Assembly (NCBI GenBank): GCA_964017065.1
Contig: OZ024789.1
Span: 278,843-342,842 of the forward strand
Length of the DNA stretch: 64,000 nucleotides
Reading direction: 5' to 3'
Source of the DNA: Haliclona indistincta
Taxonomy: Eukaryota > Porifera > Demospongiae > Haplosclerida > Chalinidae
Part shown: piece after piece, positions 1-10,993 of the stretch
Position numbering within the stretch: position 1 is the stretch's first letter
Layout: the number at the start of each line of letters is the position of its first letter
The notes under the pieces: generated by a model
The model's input: the letters and a program-made list of their open reading frames with translations, nothing else
What the model was told of the DNA's origin: nothing
The model's database searches: none
Made by a program: the position numbers and the translations under genes

Positions 1-310
1 CACATGATAATCACATGGTTGTGTTGTTGCTAGGAGACACGTCGTAAGCTGCGTAGTGCTCAGGCTAGTCTAGTTGAGTCAGAGCAAGAGAGAGATCGTA
101 GAGTGAAGCTAATGAGGAAGACACACAAGACAACAATGGCTAACAAACAGCACCTGATAGAGGATCTACAGGATATCATAGAGGAGAGAGATAGGATGAT
201 TAGACAGCTACAAGGAGACGACGAAACTGAGAGTACAGATAGAGACAATGACAAGGTCACTGAGAGAGACATACCAGTTTGTAGTGCTATTAATTTTTGT
301 ATTTTTGTAC

Positions 311-485
311 TGTCTTCTTGCAATGCTGAAGTGGAAAGTGTAGAGTGTCACCTTCATGCACTAATGTGTTCAGTCTCTGTAGTCACTGTTGTCTTTATTC
401 GCACGATGGAGGATGATCAGAGACTGAACACATTAGTGCATGAAGGTGACACTCTACACTTTCACTTCATCATTGCAAGAAGACA
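311..485. repeat. Intronic stem-loop element SL, copy 1
   Basis: The two halves are near-perfect inverted copies. The ends read TGTCTTCTTGCAATG and its complement, and the loop lies near 385-410. Related copies are at 50642-50815, in the same intron of the paralogue, and at 53064-53225. It looks like a short MITE that predates the gene duplication. Confidence 0.75.
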
Positions 486-745
486 GAAGATCACTGAATA
501 CTCCACTTGTTGTCTAAATAATGTTTGTTTTCTTTTCTCTAGTCCTCGTGTGATCTTCATCAACTTGTTAATCGTATATCATTGCTCCATAGTGAGAACA
601 GCTCTCTCACTAACCAGTATGAGGAGACTATGGACAAGTTGCAACACACTGAGAGAGAAGGAGAGACTAGAAGATGAACTAGTCATGTATAGAGAGACAC
701 CTCTTACTGTGAGAAGACAACACATAGCTAGCTGAGGGTCACTGG

Positions 746-852
746 GGTCTCTCTCTCTCTCCCTCTCTCCTTCCCTCTCTCCCTCCCTCCTCCCTCTCTC
801 TCTCTCTCTCTCTCCCTCCCTCCTCCCTCTCTCTCTCTCTCTCTCCCTTCCT

Positions 853-907
<55 letters not shown>

Positions 908-999
908 TTTTTTTTTAATTTATACATTCTCTCTCTCTCCCTCCTTCCCTCTCTCTCTCCCTCCCTCCCCTCTCTCCCTCCCTCCCTCCCTCTCTCTAG
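746..999 (+). repeat. CT-rich microsatellite ending at a 3' splice site
   Basis: About 250 bp of CTCTC/CCTC tracts, with a T14 run near 903-916, end directly in the TAG acceptor of the exon starting at 1000. The same layout recurs in other introns of this gene family. Confidence 0.9.
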
Positions 1000-1282
1000 C
1001 CTCTCCATAAGTCTCATATGGCTCATCAGTTCAACAAGCTACAGGCTAGACTAGATCAGATGGAGGAGGATCATGATGTGACAGCAACACATCTCACCAG
1101 AGACCTACAACATCAGGTACAGTGATGGCTAGCTGCCTCAATGAGTTTAGTATCACCGACATATTGTATTAGGTAGAGTCGCTATCAGGTACTGGACAAT
1201 CAATGACAAGAGAGAGAGATGAACTACTGATACACAACCAACAGATCAAGGTAACTAACACACTATGTAGTAGTAGCTGTAG

Positions 1283-1380
1283 CTCTCCCTCTCCCTCTCC
1301 CTCTCCCTCTCTCTCTCCCTCTCCCTCTCCCTCTCCCTCTCCCTCTCCCTCTCCCTCTCCCTCTCCCTCTCCCTCTCCCT

Positions 1381-1430
<50 letters not shown>
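1283..1430 (+). repeat. CCCTCT/CT microsatellite ending at a 3' splice site
   Basis: Tandem CCCTCT units grade into pure CT and end at the TAG acceptor before the exon at 1434. Confidence 0.9.
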
Positions 1431-1431
<1 letters not shown>

Positions 1432-1713
1432 AGCCATTATCATCTGAGGTGTGTCGTGTTGAGAGGGAGTTGTCTCATCAACAGGTAGCCATGAGTAGAG
1501 CTAGGACCCAGCTAGTAGAGTCAGAGTGAGTGAGTCTGGTTATCATGATAACACATCTGTTAGCCCCACCCACTCTCAGCTAGCGGGTAAGATTCTCTCA
1601 GGTAAGATTGTGTCTTAATAGATCAATAAGCATTTATCTTAGACACTACCATGCTCACATGTACTACAATAAAGTCAGCTGCTAATATCTCCACCTCTAT
1701 AGCTCTCTCTCAG

Positions 1714-1821
1714 GGGACACACTGATGCTGTACTGTGCCTACAGTTTGATAAGGGGCGGTCACATGTCTGCAGTTTGATGAGTCTCGTGTCATCAGTGGG
1801 GCTCTGGACAGACTGGTCAAG
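1714..1821 (+). pseudogene. WD40 repeat remnant
   Basis: After a CAG acceptor the sequence reads as the start of a WD40 blade (GHTDAVLCLQFD). A second partial blade (AVTCLQFDESRVISGALD) then follows in another frame. The join looks like unequal recombination between two repeats that added about 29 bases and broke the frame. The blade sequence resembles the one at 15684-15827 (GVTCLQFND). It is the 3' remnant of the decayed gene copy beginning at 34. Confidence 0.55.
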
Positions 1822-1925
1822 CGGACAGCTGTGAGATTGTATTATAAACTTTAACATTTTAAGTTTAACATTTTATTATTAAAAAAATATATATTATTAT
1901 GAAAAATTATTATGCTAAAAATAAG

Positions 1926-2865
1926 CTAGACCGAGACACGGTATTTTGATCGCAGTTCTTTAGCTAGTTCACGTTCTCCAATACAGTTCAGCACATCTAT
2001 CACTGTGGACCAGCTGATGGGGAGACGGCTTTGAATGCGCTTCCAAGTCGTAAACACTTTCAAAATCTTATCTTCAGGTGATCCCTCAAATGCATCCAGT
2101 TCTCCTGATGGAATATTCAGCTGTATTCCAAACTGACGCCATAATGCAGGTATCTTTTTTCCCACATCGTTCATTAGATCTCTATAACTTGGTTCATCTG
2201 TGAGGAGAAGAAGATTAATTGTTACACGTCTGGAGTTGTTTACCTGATGGTGTTGGCTCAGAGTCAAACCAGCAGCTCTGTCGAGGTACTGACCACCGGT
2301 AGTTTTTATAACATTTCCTTGTGCATGACAGGTTAGATCTATCATCACCAGTAGGGACAGTGGATGGGTGAGGAGGAGTTGACTTGCACTGCTCATCAGC
2401 CTGACAGAGGAATCCTTCTCTTGGGTTACGTAATGCAGGCTTGTACCCAAACTTATCAATAACAGTAGAAACACCATCAAGAACTGCATGACGGATCTGC
2501 GGACATTTAGAACTATCGCCTGAATAGTACACCTCCATCCAGTCAATAGAATCCACTAGAAAAATGGCTGCACCTATTGATGGGCAACTAAGTCTAAGAG
2601 ATATAGCATTTCGAAGCTGAGTAGATGGTGGTAGTTTGAACCGAAGACCACCTACTCGTTGAAGTAGTTGAACCACTAGTGCTGGGAACAAACCCAGTGG
2701 TACAGGCATCTTATCCCAGCAAATAAACAACGCATCAGCATTAGTAGAGTATATATTGCTTCTTCTGGTCCTCTGACAATTGCGTTGTTGATAAAGCACA
2801 TGGGAGTTCCTCTGGCAACTTAGCTATGATAAGAAGATGCTCGAGTAATGCCAAGAAATTATCAG
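1926..2865 (-). pseudogene. C-terminal part of Roco-like protein with death domain
   Basis: The 3' exon (2197-1926) encodes a death domain of about 85 residues, from YRDLMNDVGKKI to the terminal stop. It contains the usual W-x-x-x-G...L pattern (ALWRQFGIQLNI) and the late helix ELAKELRSKY. The upstream exon (2865-2244) encodes a region rich in LGLFPALVVQLLQ and LRNAISLRL, which resembles the post-COR region of sponge and cnidarian Roco proteins (inference). The exons join in phase 1. Within the upstream exon a one-base shift near 2750-2765 separates the first about 35 codons from the rest. No Roc GTPase or ankyrin exons lie upstream. The gene is therefore truncated and probably frameshifted. 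It converges on the WD40 remnant ending at 1821. Confidence 0.6.
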
Positions 2866-3499
2866 CTGTAAAATTACTTGGAAAAAAAGCATTTAGTTTT
2901 TTTGAAATACAATATTAAGTGCACTAGGTAGACAGTCCAAGAATCTCCTATCAAATTTTCCGAGCGTTCGTAGATCACGGCCTCCATTAGGGAGTTTCCA
3001 CAAAGCCCGTCGAAACTTTTGATTATTAAGAAAGGATATAAAGAGTATATGGCAGACACCTTTTCAAGAATTGTTTGTGCATTCATGAACACTGTATTGG
3101 GAAGAGGCTCTTCAAAATAAAATTATAGAAGCAATTAATGTCTGTTCATGGAGATACTTGATGCATGCCTTTACTACCTCTTTTCTATCCATCCCAAACA
3201 TTTTCCCAACCTTCATGCATTCGTCCATCTTAAGATGCCTTGTTCATTCTTCTGCTTGCGTAGTTCTAGCTCAAATGTAAACCGCTTGACTGGTATTTTG
3301 TATTTCTACACTTGATCCTTCGGACTCAGTCATTGCCGATAATAACATTCCATGTTCCTAGACTCTCTGGCTATGCAGCACCTTCTGATCTACTAGACTA
3401 ATTGCTGCTGCTCACAGAGTTGTAAAAATGAAATAAAAGCTAGCATAGAATACAGCTAATAAGTTCAAACTGATAGTGATCAAAAAAGTAACAGGAACA
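2866..3499. other. No recognisable gene
   Basis: AT-rich sequence. Short open frames on the - strand (for example 2874-3092) show no known domain. It may hold decayed upstream exons of the death-domain gene. Confidence 0.4.
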
Positions 3500-4228
3500 G
3501 GGTAAAGTAAAAAAGTTTTAATAAAAAGTGTAGGGATGACGCTAGCAAAAGTAAAGGAACAAGATGGGATGATGCTTGCAAAAGTAAAAAGATGGGATGA
3601 TGCTTGCAAAAGTAAAGGAACAAGATGGGATCATGCTTGCAAACGTGAAGGAACAAGATGGAATAATGCTTGCAAATGTAAAAGTCCCAAGTATCCCTAC
3701 ATCAGCGGCTTGAAGGAGGACGCAGTCCGATGACGGTTTTAAATAACTAGACTGAGGTATCTGTGTTTAGGAGGACACAGTCCGATGAAGTAGTTGACAG
3801 TTGTAAATAACTAGAGGTATCTGTGTTTGGAGGACGCAGTCCGATGAAGTAGTTGACAGTTATAAATAACTAGAGGTATCTGTGTTTTGGAGGACACGGT
3901 CTGATAAGTAATGACGGTTGTAAAAGGTATAGGAAGAGGATTCCGCATTTGTCAATTGCACGTCGTCGTAGCAATTAAGCCGCTGATGTAGACTATAGGG
4001 ATACTTGGGACTTTTACATACATTTGCAAGCATTATTCCATATTGTTCCTTCACTTTTAATTTGCAAGCATCATCCCATCTTGTTCCTTTACTTTTGCAA
4101 GCATCATCCATATCCCATCTTGCATGTTCCTTTACTTTTGCAAGCATCATCCCATCTTGTTCCTTTACTTTGCAAGCGACGCCAAGCGTCATCCCTACAC
4201 TTTTTATTAAAACTTTTTTACTTTACTT
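3500..4228. repeat. Fold-back element with tandem-repeat arms
   Basis: Both arms are tandem copies of a unit of about 32-37 bp containing GGAACAAGATGGGATGATGC, with the right arm inverted. The centre (about 3714-3910) holds about four direct copies of a roughly 60-bp unit containing GGAGGACGCAGTCCGATGA. The short open frames here are by-products of the repeat unit. Confidence 0.8.
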
Positions 4229-4710
4229 TAACTACTAGGTGTGCGTTTGTCCAAGCGCGCGTCACTAAGTAACAGACCACAATCTAAGTTACATGTTTGA
4301 GGTGTATTCTTAATCCAAATAGCTTCCAAAATTTGTTGTAATTCTGTTCTACTTCCAAGATTTCAGCTGCTTCCCGATGTTGTGTACAAAATTCCATGTC
4401 ATGATTGTGAATTTAGCTATAATAGGAGAAATTAAGAGGACACTATAGAGAAGAGAATACAAGAACACAAGTATGCTGTTAAAGTATGTGATAAAAATAA
4501 TGGAATTGAGGTACATACATGGGACAAATTAAGGTCACAGACCAGATTGGGAAGCAGCTGAAATCTTGGAAGTAGAACAGAATTACAACAAGTTAGAGAA
4601 GAGTTCTGGAAGCTATTTGGATTAAGAACACACCATAAACATATGCATGTAACTTAGATTGTGGTCTGTTACTTAGTGACGCTTGGACAAAACACACACC
4701 TAGTAGTTAA
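4227..4710. repeat. Fold-back element abutting the previous one
   Basis: Inverted arms run from TTAACTACTAGGTGTGCG to its complement at 4695-4710. They include an inner pair around the sequence for AGCTGCTTCCC / GGGAAGCAGCT. The spacer is about 130 bp. Confidence 0.75.
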
Positions 4711-5730
4711 TCTTATTTCTTTCTTTACCTTAAATTTTCTTTTAAAAATTTTCTTTCTTTTCTTATATCTACACTGTACACGTGCACGTGCTCGAGTTAT
4801 TTCTGAAGAAGGTCCATGTGGTCGAAACGTAATGCTTGCATGTTGCTGTAACGTTTTGCTATGATGAAGCTAATATACCACGCATGAAAAGATTATCTCA
4901 AAATTAATTTTAATCTAAAACTGTCAGTTGCTGAAGGTTCAGATGGTTTCTAATCATTTAACACCAGATTCTTTATCCCACCAGACAACTAACACTGAAC
5001 TCTTTCAGGTCATGTACGTGCACAGTAGCTGAATATACTGGTACTCTGACTAGACTTAGGTATTATATGTTCCATGAAATCAGCACTGAAGCAGAATGCA
5101 TGCAAGATGTTTTGTGATCGGACGTATGCCTTTGATCGTTACTTAATCATGGACAGTTAATTATAAAATGATCTTTATGTTTTCATCTCATCTTGAGGAG
5201 TGGCTCCAATGAGGATCAGGAGAGTTTTTGATAGTGGTTTATCTACACAATGAACAATCACTCAAGTCATTTTCAATTGTTAAGATAATACTTGGAACCA
5301 TAATTACCACCAGAACCAGATAAACAGCTGGGATGCAGAAGGATCACATGTCAGCACAACGCTATATAGCTGTAAAAGGCTCTTACACCATGGATTACTA
5401 TGTTCCAAATAATTATTTTTGAGTGTACCTATTCACGTCTACTGTACATCCAGTCCATTGCTGCTGTTGCTTAATCAGTGGAATCAAGGTACTAACAATT
5501 ACCCCTTCTTTCAGCCACTGCTCGTGGAACATTCTTTGCTGAAAATGCTGCATGGTCCTGTACCCTAACTTCCTCTATTAGGAGGTCTTGCTTGCATGTT
5601 TGCTCACCAAGAGAGCAAAATGACAACGTTCAAGGTGTAAAAACGAGCCACATCTTCAAACAACTGTTACGCAGATTGAGACAAAAATTAATAATAATTA
5701 TAAAAATCAATGTAAAAGAACATAAAGTCA
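4711..5730. other. No recognisable gene
   Basis: About 1 kb of AT-rich sequence without a convincing open frame, domain or repeat structure on either strand. Confidence 0.4.
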
Positions 5731-6298
5731 CTAGTTTTTTCGTCTCTTGTCATGAATAGGTTTCCAGTCTACTCCATGTCTCTCCGCTAGTGGTGCAGCT
5801 TTGTTTACTAGACCATAGCAGAACAGAGTTTCCACCACATCTTTCCATGTTAGTTTTGGTGACTGGTTGATCCACATACCCAGTATCTTTATGGTGGCTG
5901 TTTTTGCCTGCATGTGATGGTCACTAACTATTTGTTTACAGTTGATGTAAAGATCATCATTGTTCAAACAACCACACAGAGTAAGTGGTTCGGTGATGTG
6001 TGATACAGGAAATTCATCTTTTCTGAAGTGACTTGCTGAACGGTAGAGCTAGAGGAGGGGTGAGTAGGAGGTGTGGCTGCTTGTAGTATAATATTGCAGT
6101 GAACAGCATAATTATTGTGTAAGGTCATGTGCTTACCATGTTGGACATCATGTGATGAGCCCAGGAATGCAGCACCAAGGACAGCAAGAACAGCTGAAGA
6201 ACACACAATAATATTAAGATAACAATAGTTTTGAAAGGGATTAACTCACCGCCGAAAACAGCAAGACCACATTTTATCCAATAAAGTTTGTGGTCTTT
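5731..6298 (-). CDS. Membrane-segment plus death-domain protein, 3' fragment
   Basis: Three exons can be read. 6298-6250 and 6193-6137 together encode a glycine/alanine-rich transmembrane-like helix (CGLAVFGGAVLAVLGAAFLG). 6048-5731 encodes a death-fold domain with the late helices ITIKILGMW-like and LTWKDVVETLF, and ends in a lysine/arginine tail. The first splice is phase 1 and is consistent. The joining of the last exon is less certain. No upstream exons are visible, because a transposon fragment begins at 6562. The sequence supports a membrane-tethered death-domain protein, a layout seen elsewhere in this window, but ligand-binding parts are missing. Function is unknown. Confidence 0.5.
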
Positions 6299-6561
6299 CT
6301 GTGAAAAATGCAAAATTTAGGCCAGCCATCAAGTCAATTTGAACCTCTGTGGGGCAGCGAGACACTGCATGCTTAGTGCATATGGGTGTTCTGGCTCTAT
6401 CATGCAGTGACCCTCTGTGGGCCGGCTAGACACTAAGTATAATTAAAGTAGGCAACATTACCATGCAGCATTTAAGCAAAAAATATGGGTTTTAGCTCAA
6501 AATCAGCTAATTTGTCCAATATTATTAGTTTTGTTAATTTGAAACCATTTATAATTATTAG

Positions 6562-6868
6562 GGAAGTACGTAAGTGAGTCCCTATGTAGGGATGAACGAG
6601 AAAACAAGATGGCGGCTAAATACAATGTATTAGCGTTCAAACGCTGATATTTCGCCTGGTGATGAATTTTATACGTCCAAAGACACTTAGATCTGCTCTC
6701 TGGCGTTGCCCCATCTTACAGTAGCAAGGGGATTGCTCGAAATTGTTAAAAAAGTGACGAACCTGAAAACGGTGAAAATCGAGTTTCGTCATCTTCGTTT
6801 TCTTCCTTTCTTCCAGTCGCCTAGCACCTTTATGCGAGCAGTGCCGAGACCAAAACACAGTATAAGTA
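6562..6868 (+). repeat. Fragment of composite repeat E2 (terminal part)
   Basis: This segment matches the terminal 300 bp of the repeats ending at 24763 and 49850 (opposite strand) and starting at 25954. It carries the landmark AACAAGATGGCGGCTA close to the terminus. Confidence 0.75.
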
Positions 6869-7819
6869 ACAGTATAATATGCTACCTCCCTATTATAAAC
6901 CACAACTATCGAAAGCAGTTAATTTAGGGAGGTAGTATTACTGCTATTGTTACAATCCTCAGTCATAATCTTGTTTCCATACTTTTTCGATAAATGTACC
7001 AACCCTAAATCTCTTGCATTTTGGTTAAAATGTTTTTATTACTTGTTTCTCTTCTTTTTATTTATTAATGACTTAGTTGACACTTATGTTAATACAGTGT
7101 TACTGTAAAGAGAACAGTATATACTGAATGCCGCGGAATGCATGGCTATACACTTGCATTCGGCTCTGCACTACATGCAACACAGACCATGCAACATTAG
7201 CTTAGCTTAAGCTAGCTTTCTTAATTACCAAGCCTGACAGGCAAATCAGTGAAGATTTGCTCGCTGTCTGCTGTGAACACTGCTAGTGGAAGCAGCACTC
7301 GCCATTTGTACTAAGATGCGCTTGTATTAGAATTATTACATACACGGGCGTGCGCGAGTAGGCGTAACCTAGTAACGGAGTTCAAGCAGAAGCATGGAAT
7401 GGAGTCTGTAATGGACCATAAATCGCTGTTTTTCTTGAATTACTCGCTTCTCCCAGTGTTTTAGGCCTAAATAGATGTCAGGTGCACTGATGGTCATAGT
7501 TAGCGTTGCTTCTGTGTACCTTTAGTTGCGTTTGGTTCGCTCACTCAGTACTGTGCCTGACTCGCTGAAGAATAAGAAGAAGAAAGAAAGAAAGAAGAAG
7601 ATGAACAAACGGGTGACCACGTGAACTCTGGTTTACCACCTTAGACCTGGTTTCTTTTGCTCCTGAAGGTCTCTTTATAATCGCACAAATCGTCCAAAGA
7701 GCTTCAGAACGTTATTAGCTTGAAACGCCCACGGTACGGCGAATATATGGCAGTGCCGTACTTAGTACCTCCAGGCGAGACGCCATCTTGTCATGCCCAT
7801 ACCAACTGACCTTATAGTC

Positions 7820-8014
7820 TGTAATATCTTTTAGACCCAAGCTAGGTGACTACCAAAATTATTATTGAGCAGAGCAATGAACTACAGACTGAGAATGACA
7901 TCCAACTTAAATGGACAATGACTACAATATGATACAAGTCATGTCGATTGAGAACAATATGATCATGTAGAGATTAGAAGACGATAGTCTGTCTAGGTAT
8001 GTCCAGATATCACA
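7820..8014 (-). repeat. 3' LTR of gypsy element
   Basis: Starts TGTAATATC and ends GATATCACA on the + strand. The purine tract GAAGGGAGAAA (complement of 8016-8026) lies just inside it and is a good polypurine tract for plus-strand priming. Confidence 0.9.
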
Positions 8015-8048
8015 TATTTCTCCCTTCTAGACAAAACCAATCTGGTGG

Positions 8049-9480
8049 TCAACGAGAACGATTTGAACGGCGAGGAATAATTGGTGACTGTCTCTCGTCA
8101 GGGACTGCAGGATTAGAATCAAGGGCTGCAGGTGCAGGAGGTGATGGGGAAACTGGAGGTGGTGACGCTGGAGTTGGAGAAACTGGAGTAGGAGATATTG
8201 CAGGTGAATCAGCTTCAGCTTTGACAGAGGGTACAACCAGATCATCAACAATTGGAGTATGGAAAGGCTGCAAGTGATCTTGGTGTCTGCGAACAGAACG
8301 ACCATCCTCCAGAAACACTCTGTAAGATAGTGGGCCTCTGCACTGGACAACACGACCTTTTAACCACTTCTCACCACGACCAAAGTTCTTAGCAAGTACT
8401 TCGTCACCCTTGTCAAAACGACGAGATCTGACTTTCTGATCATGAGAGAGTTTCTGTCTTTCCTGATGGAGGCGCACTTTTGATGACACATCTGGTTTCA
8501 CCAGGTCAAGAAGAGAGCGAGGTCGGCGTGACAGTAGAAGTTCAGAGGGAGCAACACCAGTCGCAGGATGAGGAGTGAGGCGATAGGTGAATAGAAATTT
8601 GGCCATTCTGATATCCAGTGGCTCATTGGACTTCCTCATCGCTTGTTTAAAAGTCTGAACAGCTCGTTCGACGAGACCATTAGTAGAAGGATGGTATGGT
8701 GCTGATGTGGTGTGACGAATTCCATTTTTTTTTGTGAACACGCTGAACTCGTCACTGGTGAAAGCTGCTCCATTATCTGAGACTAATAATTCAGGTAACC
8801 CATGGGTAGCAAACAGTGGACGCAGTTTGTTGATAGCTGCTTGAGAACTGGTAGTAGGCACAATAAACACTTCTATCCACTTAGAATGGGCGTCAACTAC
8901 CAACAGGAACTGCTTGTTAAGGAACGGTCCGGCGAAGTCAATGTGGAGTCTTGACCAAGGACGTTCAGGAAATTCCCATGGATGGAGAGGGGCTTTAGAT
9001 GGTAGTCTTTGATGCTCTTGACAGCTCTGACAATGACGGACTTTCTTTTCTAGTACATCATCGATTCCTGGCCACCAGACGTAACTTCTGGCGATTCCCT
9101 TGATTCTTGTCATTCCAGGGTGTGATTCATGAAGAAGTTCAACTATCTTCTCTCTGCCAGGCGGTGGTATCACTACTCTGTGACCCCACAAAATGCAACC
9201 ATCTTCAATGCTCAATTCTTCTTTTCTGTGAAAGAATGGTCGCAACTCATCACTGTCAGGTTTTGACGGCCAACCCTGCAAGATGTAGTTGAGAACCTTC
9301 GATAGGATCGGGTCTCGGGCAGTCCACTTCTTGATCTGGGCTGCAGTGACTAGAGATGTTTGGATACTCTCCAGTAGAAGAACGGTGTCTTGCGGTGGTG
9401 GTACGTTGGTAGGTAGGTCTGGAAGTGGTAGACGACTTAGTCCATCAGCATTACTGTTTTATGCTCCGAACTCCTCGGTT
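8049..9480 (-). CDS. Gypsy integrase region of pol
   Basis: The frame contains an H-H-C-C zinc domain (HESHPGMTRIKG ... CQSCQEH). The integrase core follows, with the acidic triad carried by HIDFAGPF, SDNGAAFTS and a downstream E in STNGLVERAV. A C-terminal extension rich in Pro/Ala ends the frame. The upstream part (9281-9480) reads LSRLPLPD, the usual RNase H-to-integrase linker. It should be fused to the RNase H frame, but the frame is lost near 9470. Confidence 0.88.
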
Positions 9481-10269
9481 TTCCCCAAAAACGTACATCA
9501 ATGGCTTGTGGTCAGAGTGAATCACAAACCGTCTTCCTAACAGGTATTGTCGGAATTTGGTAACACCGAATATGATCGCCAGAGCTTCTTTGTCCAACTG
9601 GGCATACTTTCTCTCTGCAGTAGACAGCGATCTTGATGCGAATGCAATGGGTTTCTCTGTTCCATCGTCCATCTTGTGAGACAAGACGGCACCAAGGCCA
9701 TACGGCGATGCATCACAGCTCAGCAGTAGCTCTTTGTGAATACTGTAGTGAGAGAGAACTGAATCAGAAGTAAGAGCATTTTTGACAAATTCAAAGGCTT
9801 TTTGCTGCTCAGGGCCCCAATGCCAAGCTGTTACTTTATGCAACAATGCATACAAGGGTGCTAGTATGGTCGAGAGATTTGGCAGAAATCTGCTATAATA
9901 GTTTACCAGCCCCAAGAACGACTTGAGCTGTGTCACATCTTTTGGAGTAGGTGCTTCTTTGAGAGCCTTGATCTTCTCAGAAGATGGCTTCAGCCCTTCT
10001 CTTGACAACTTGTGACCAAGATGGTCGACTTCTTGAAGCATAAACTGACACTTCTCCTTCTTGAGTCGCATTCCAGACGATTGTAGTCTGTTCAATACGG
10101 TTTCCAGATTCTCTAAGTGCTCGGATGCTGATTTTCCTGTGATGAGAATGTCATCAAGGTAGACACAGACTCCTGGAATACCCTTCAGCAAGTTCTCCAT
10201 GGTTCTCTGGAAAACTGCAGGTGCACAAGAAATACCAAATGGTAAACGATTATGTAATATATAAACCAT
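9451..10269 (-). CDS. Gypsy reverse transcriptase (3' half) and RNase H
   Basis: After the insertion the RT resumes at NRLPFGISCAPAVFQ. The catalytic VYLDDILI box and the thumb (FLGLVNYYSRFLP) follow. RNase H of the gypsy type is recognised from LSCDASPYGLGAVLSH, DKEALAIIFG and HSDHKPLMY. The frame ends at a stop near 9451, where a block of about 25-30 codons normally present is deleted. Confidence 0.9.
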   Translation of the reverse strand: MVYILHNRLPFGISCAPAVFQRTMENLLKGIPGVCVYLDDILITGKSASEHLENLETVLNRLQSSGMRLKKEKCQFMLQEVDHLGHKLSREGLKPSSEKIKALKEAPTPKDVTQLKSFLGLVNYYSRFLPNLSTILAPLYALLHKVTAWHWGPEQQKAFEFVKNALTSDSVLSHYSIHKELLLSCDASPYGLGAVLSHKMDDGTEKPIAFASRSLSTAERKYAQLDKEALAIIFGVTKFRQYLLGRRFVIHSDHKPLMYVFGENRGVRSIKQ

Positions 10270-10993
10270 GGCTTGGAGGTGTGTATGCCGAATATACCAC
10301 CCGAGGTCGAGGTCAGAGGAAGTTTGCAGCCGAGATAAACCCCGAGCGAAGCGAGGGGTTTATCGAGGCTGCAAACTTCCGATGACCGAGACCGAGGGTG
10401 GTATATTTGGCATACACACCGACAAGCCATGGTTCATATGTTATATACCTTAGTGTGTGGGCGTCGCTTCTTGCTCGTGCTCGCGTTGATCTCGATTTAG
10501 CGGTGAGTCACGGGCCGAGAGGAGGCCCCAAATGTGTACGCGTACCTGAGTAGAGTGTGTGGCAAAGACTTGGACAGCTTTGTCCTTCTAGAGCGAAAGA
10601 GCGATCGCCAAGTTTTCTTGTATTCATTGCAATATTCAACATGACTTGGGCGGGGTTTGTCACATGCTTGCCAATTTAATACCCACTAGTGTCAGGATGA
10701 TTGTACACTATAAATCTCAGCCACTTCTGCGCATCTTTGCCCTGCAACTGGGTGCTGCTAGTTGCAAGGCGAATAACTGTCCGAGGATGCCATCGCGCAA
10801 CCTCAACCTGGTCACGTGACCAGGGCACACCTCTTGGTTAACCCCTTGAGGAGTGTATTTCTCATATACCACCATGGTGGTATATATCGCATAATCTCCA
10901 TGGTGGATTATGCGATATATACCACCATGGTGGAATATGAGAAATATACCACCTGTGCCTTGTATGGGGACGCCCACACACTATGGTATATAT
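10258..10993. mobile_element. Hairpin-bearing insertion inside gypsy RT
   Basis: This block interrupts the RT frame between GLFQY and NRLPFG. It holds a hairpin at 10264-10434 with arms of about 80 bp and the tip ACCCCGAGCGAAGCGAGGGGT. A second palindrome at 10856-10948 is built from ACCACCATGGTGG. Near-terminal inverted copies of TAGTGTGTGGGCGTC lie at 10450-10466 and about 10967-10985. It looks like two nested non-coding insertions. It encodes nothing recognisable. Confidence 0.75.

Larger units (their letters stand above)
34..1526 (+). pseudogene. Coiled-coil exons of F-box/WD40 gene, decayed copy 1
   Basis: Five exon-like blocks with GT-AG borders are visible: 34-255, 543-708, 1000-1116, 1173-1250 and 1434-1526. 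The first encodes a charged heptad-rich coiled coil that includes IEDLQDIIEERDRMIRQLQ. All five match, in order, the exons of the longer copy at 49914-52450. The second exon lacks two bases (CA) present in the other copy, so the frame runs into TGA. After 1526 the homology jumps to sequence that corresponds to the intron near 52545 in the other copy, so the F-box part has been deleted. WD40-like sequence follows at 1714. The long copy indicates that the parent protein was coiled coil, then F-box. The 5' end lies outside the window. I am confident of the homology and fairly confident that this copy is dead. Confidence 0.7.

Noticed and set aside
1926..2546. A single 206-codon protein with an N-terminal signal-like segment
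   Set aside because: Splice sites at 2244 and 2197 show that the upstream half of this frame is out of frame with the conserved exon. Only the death-domain part is real.
3536..4272. Lys/Cys-rich or Phe/His-rich short proteins
   Set aside because: By-products of the tandem unit in the fold-back arms.
7820..8014. Palindromic flanks of the gypsy LTR considered as part of the LTR
   Set aside because: The 5-bp TAGTC duplication at both borders and TG...CA ends fix the LTR limits. The flanking inverted sequence belongs to the older hairpin element.
10185..10453. Two similar 60-80 codon frames on opposite strands
   Set aside because: They are mirror images caused by the long hairpin at 10264-10434.
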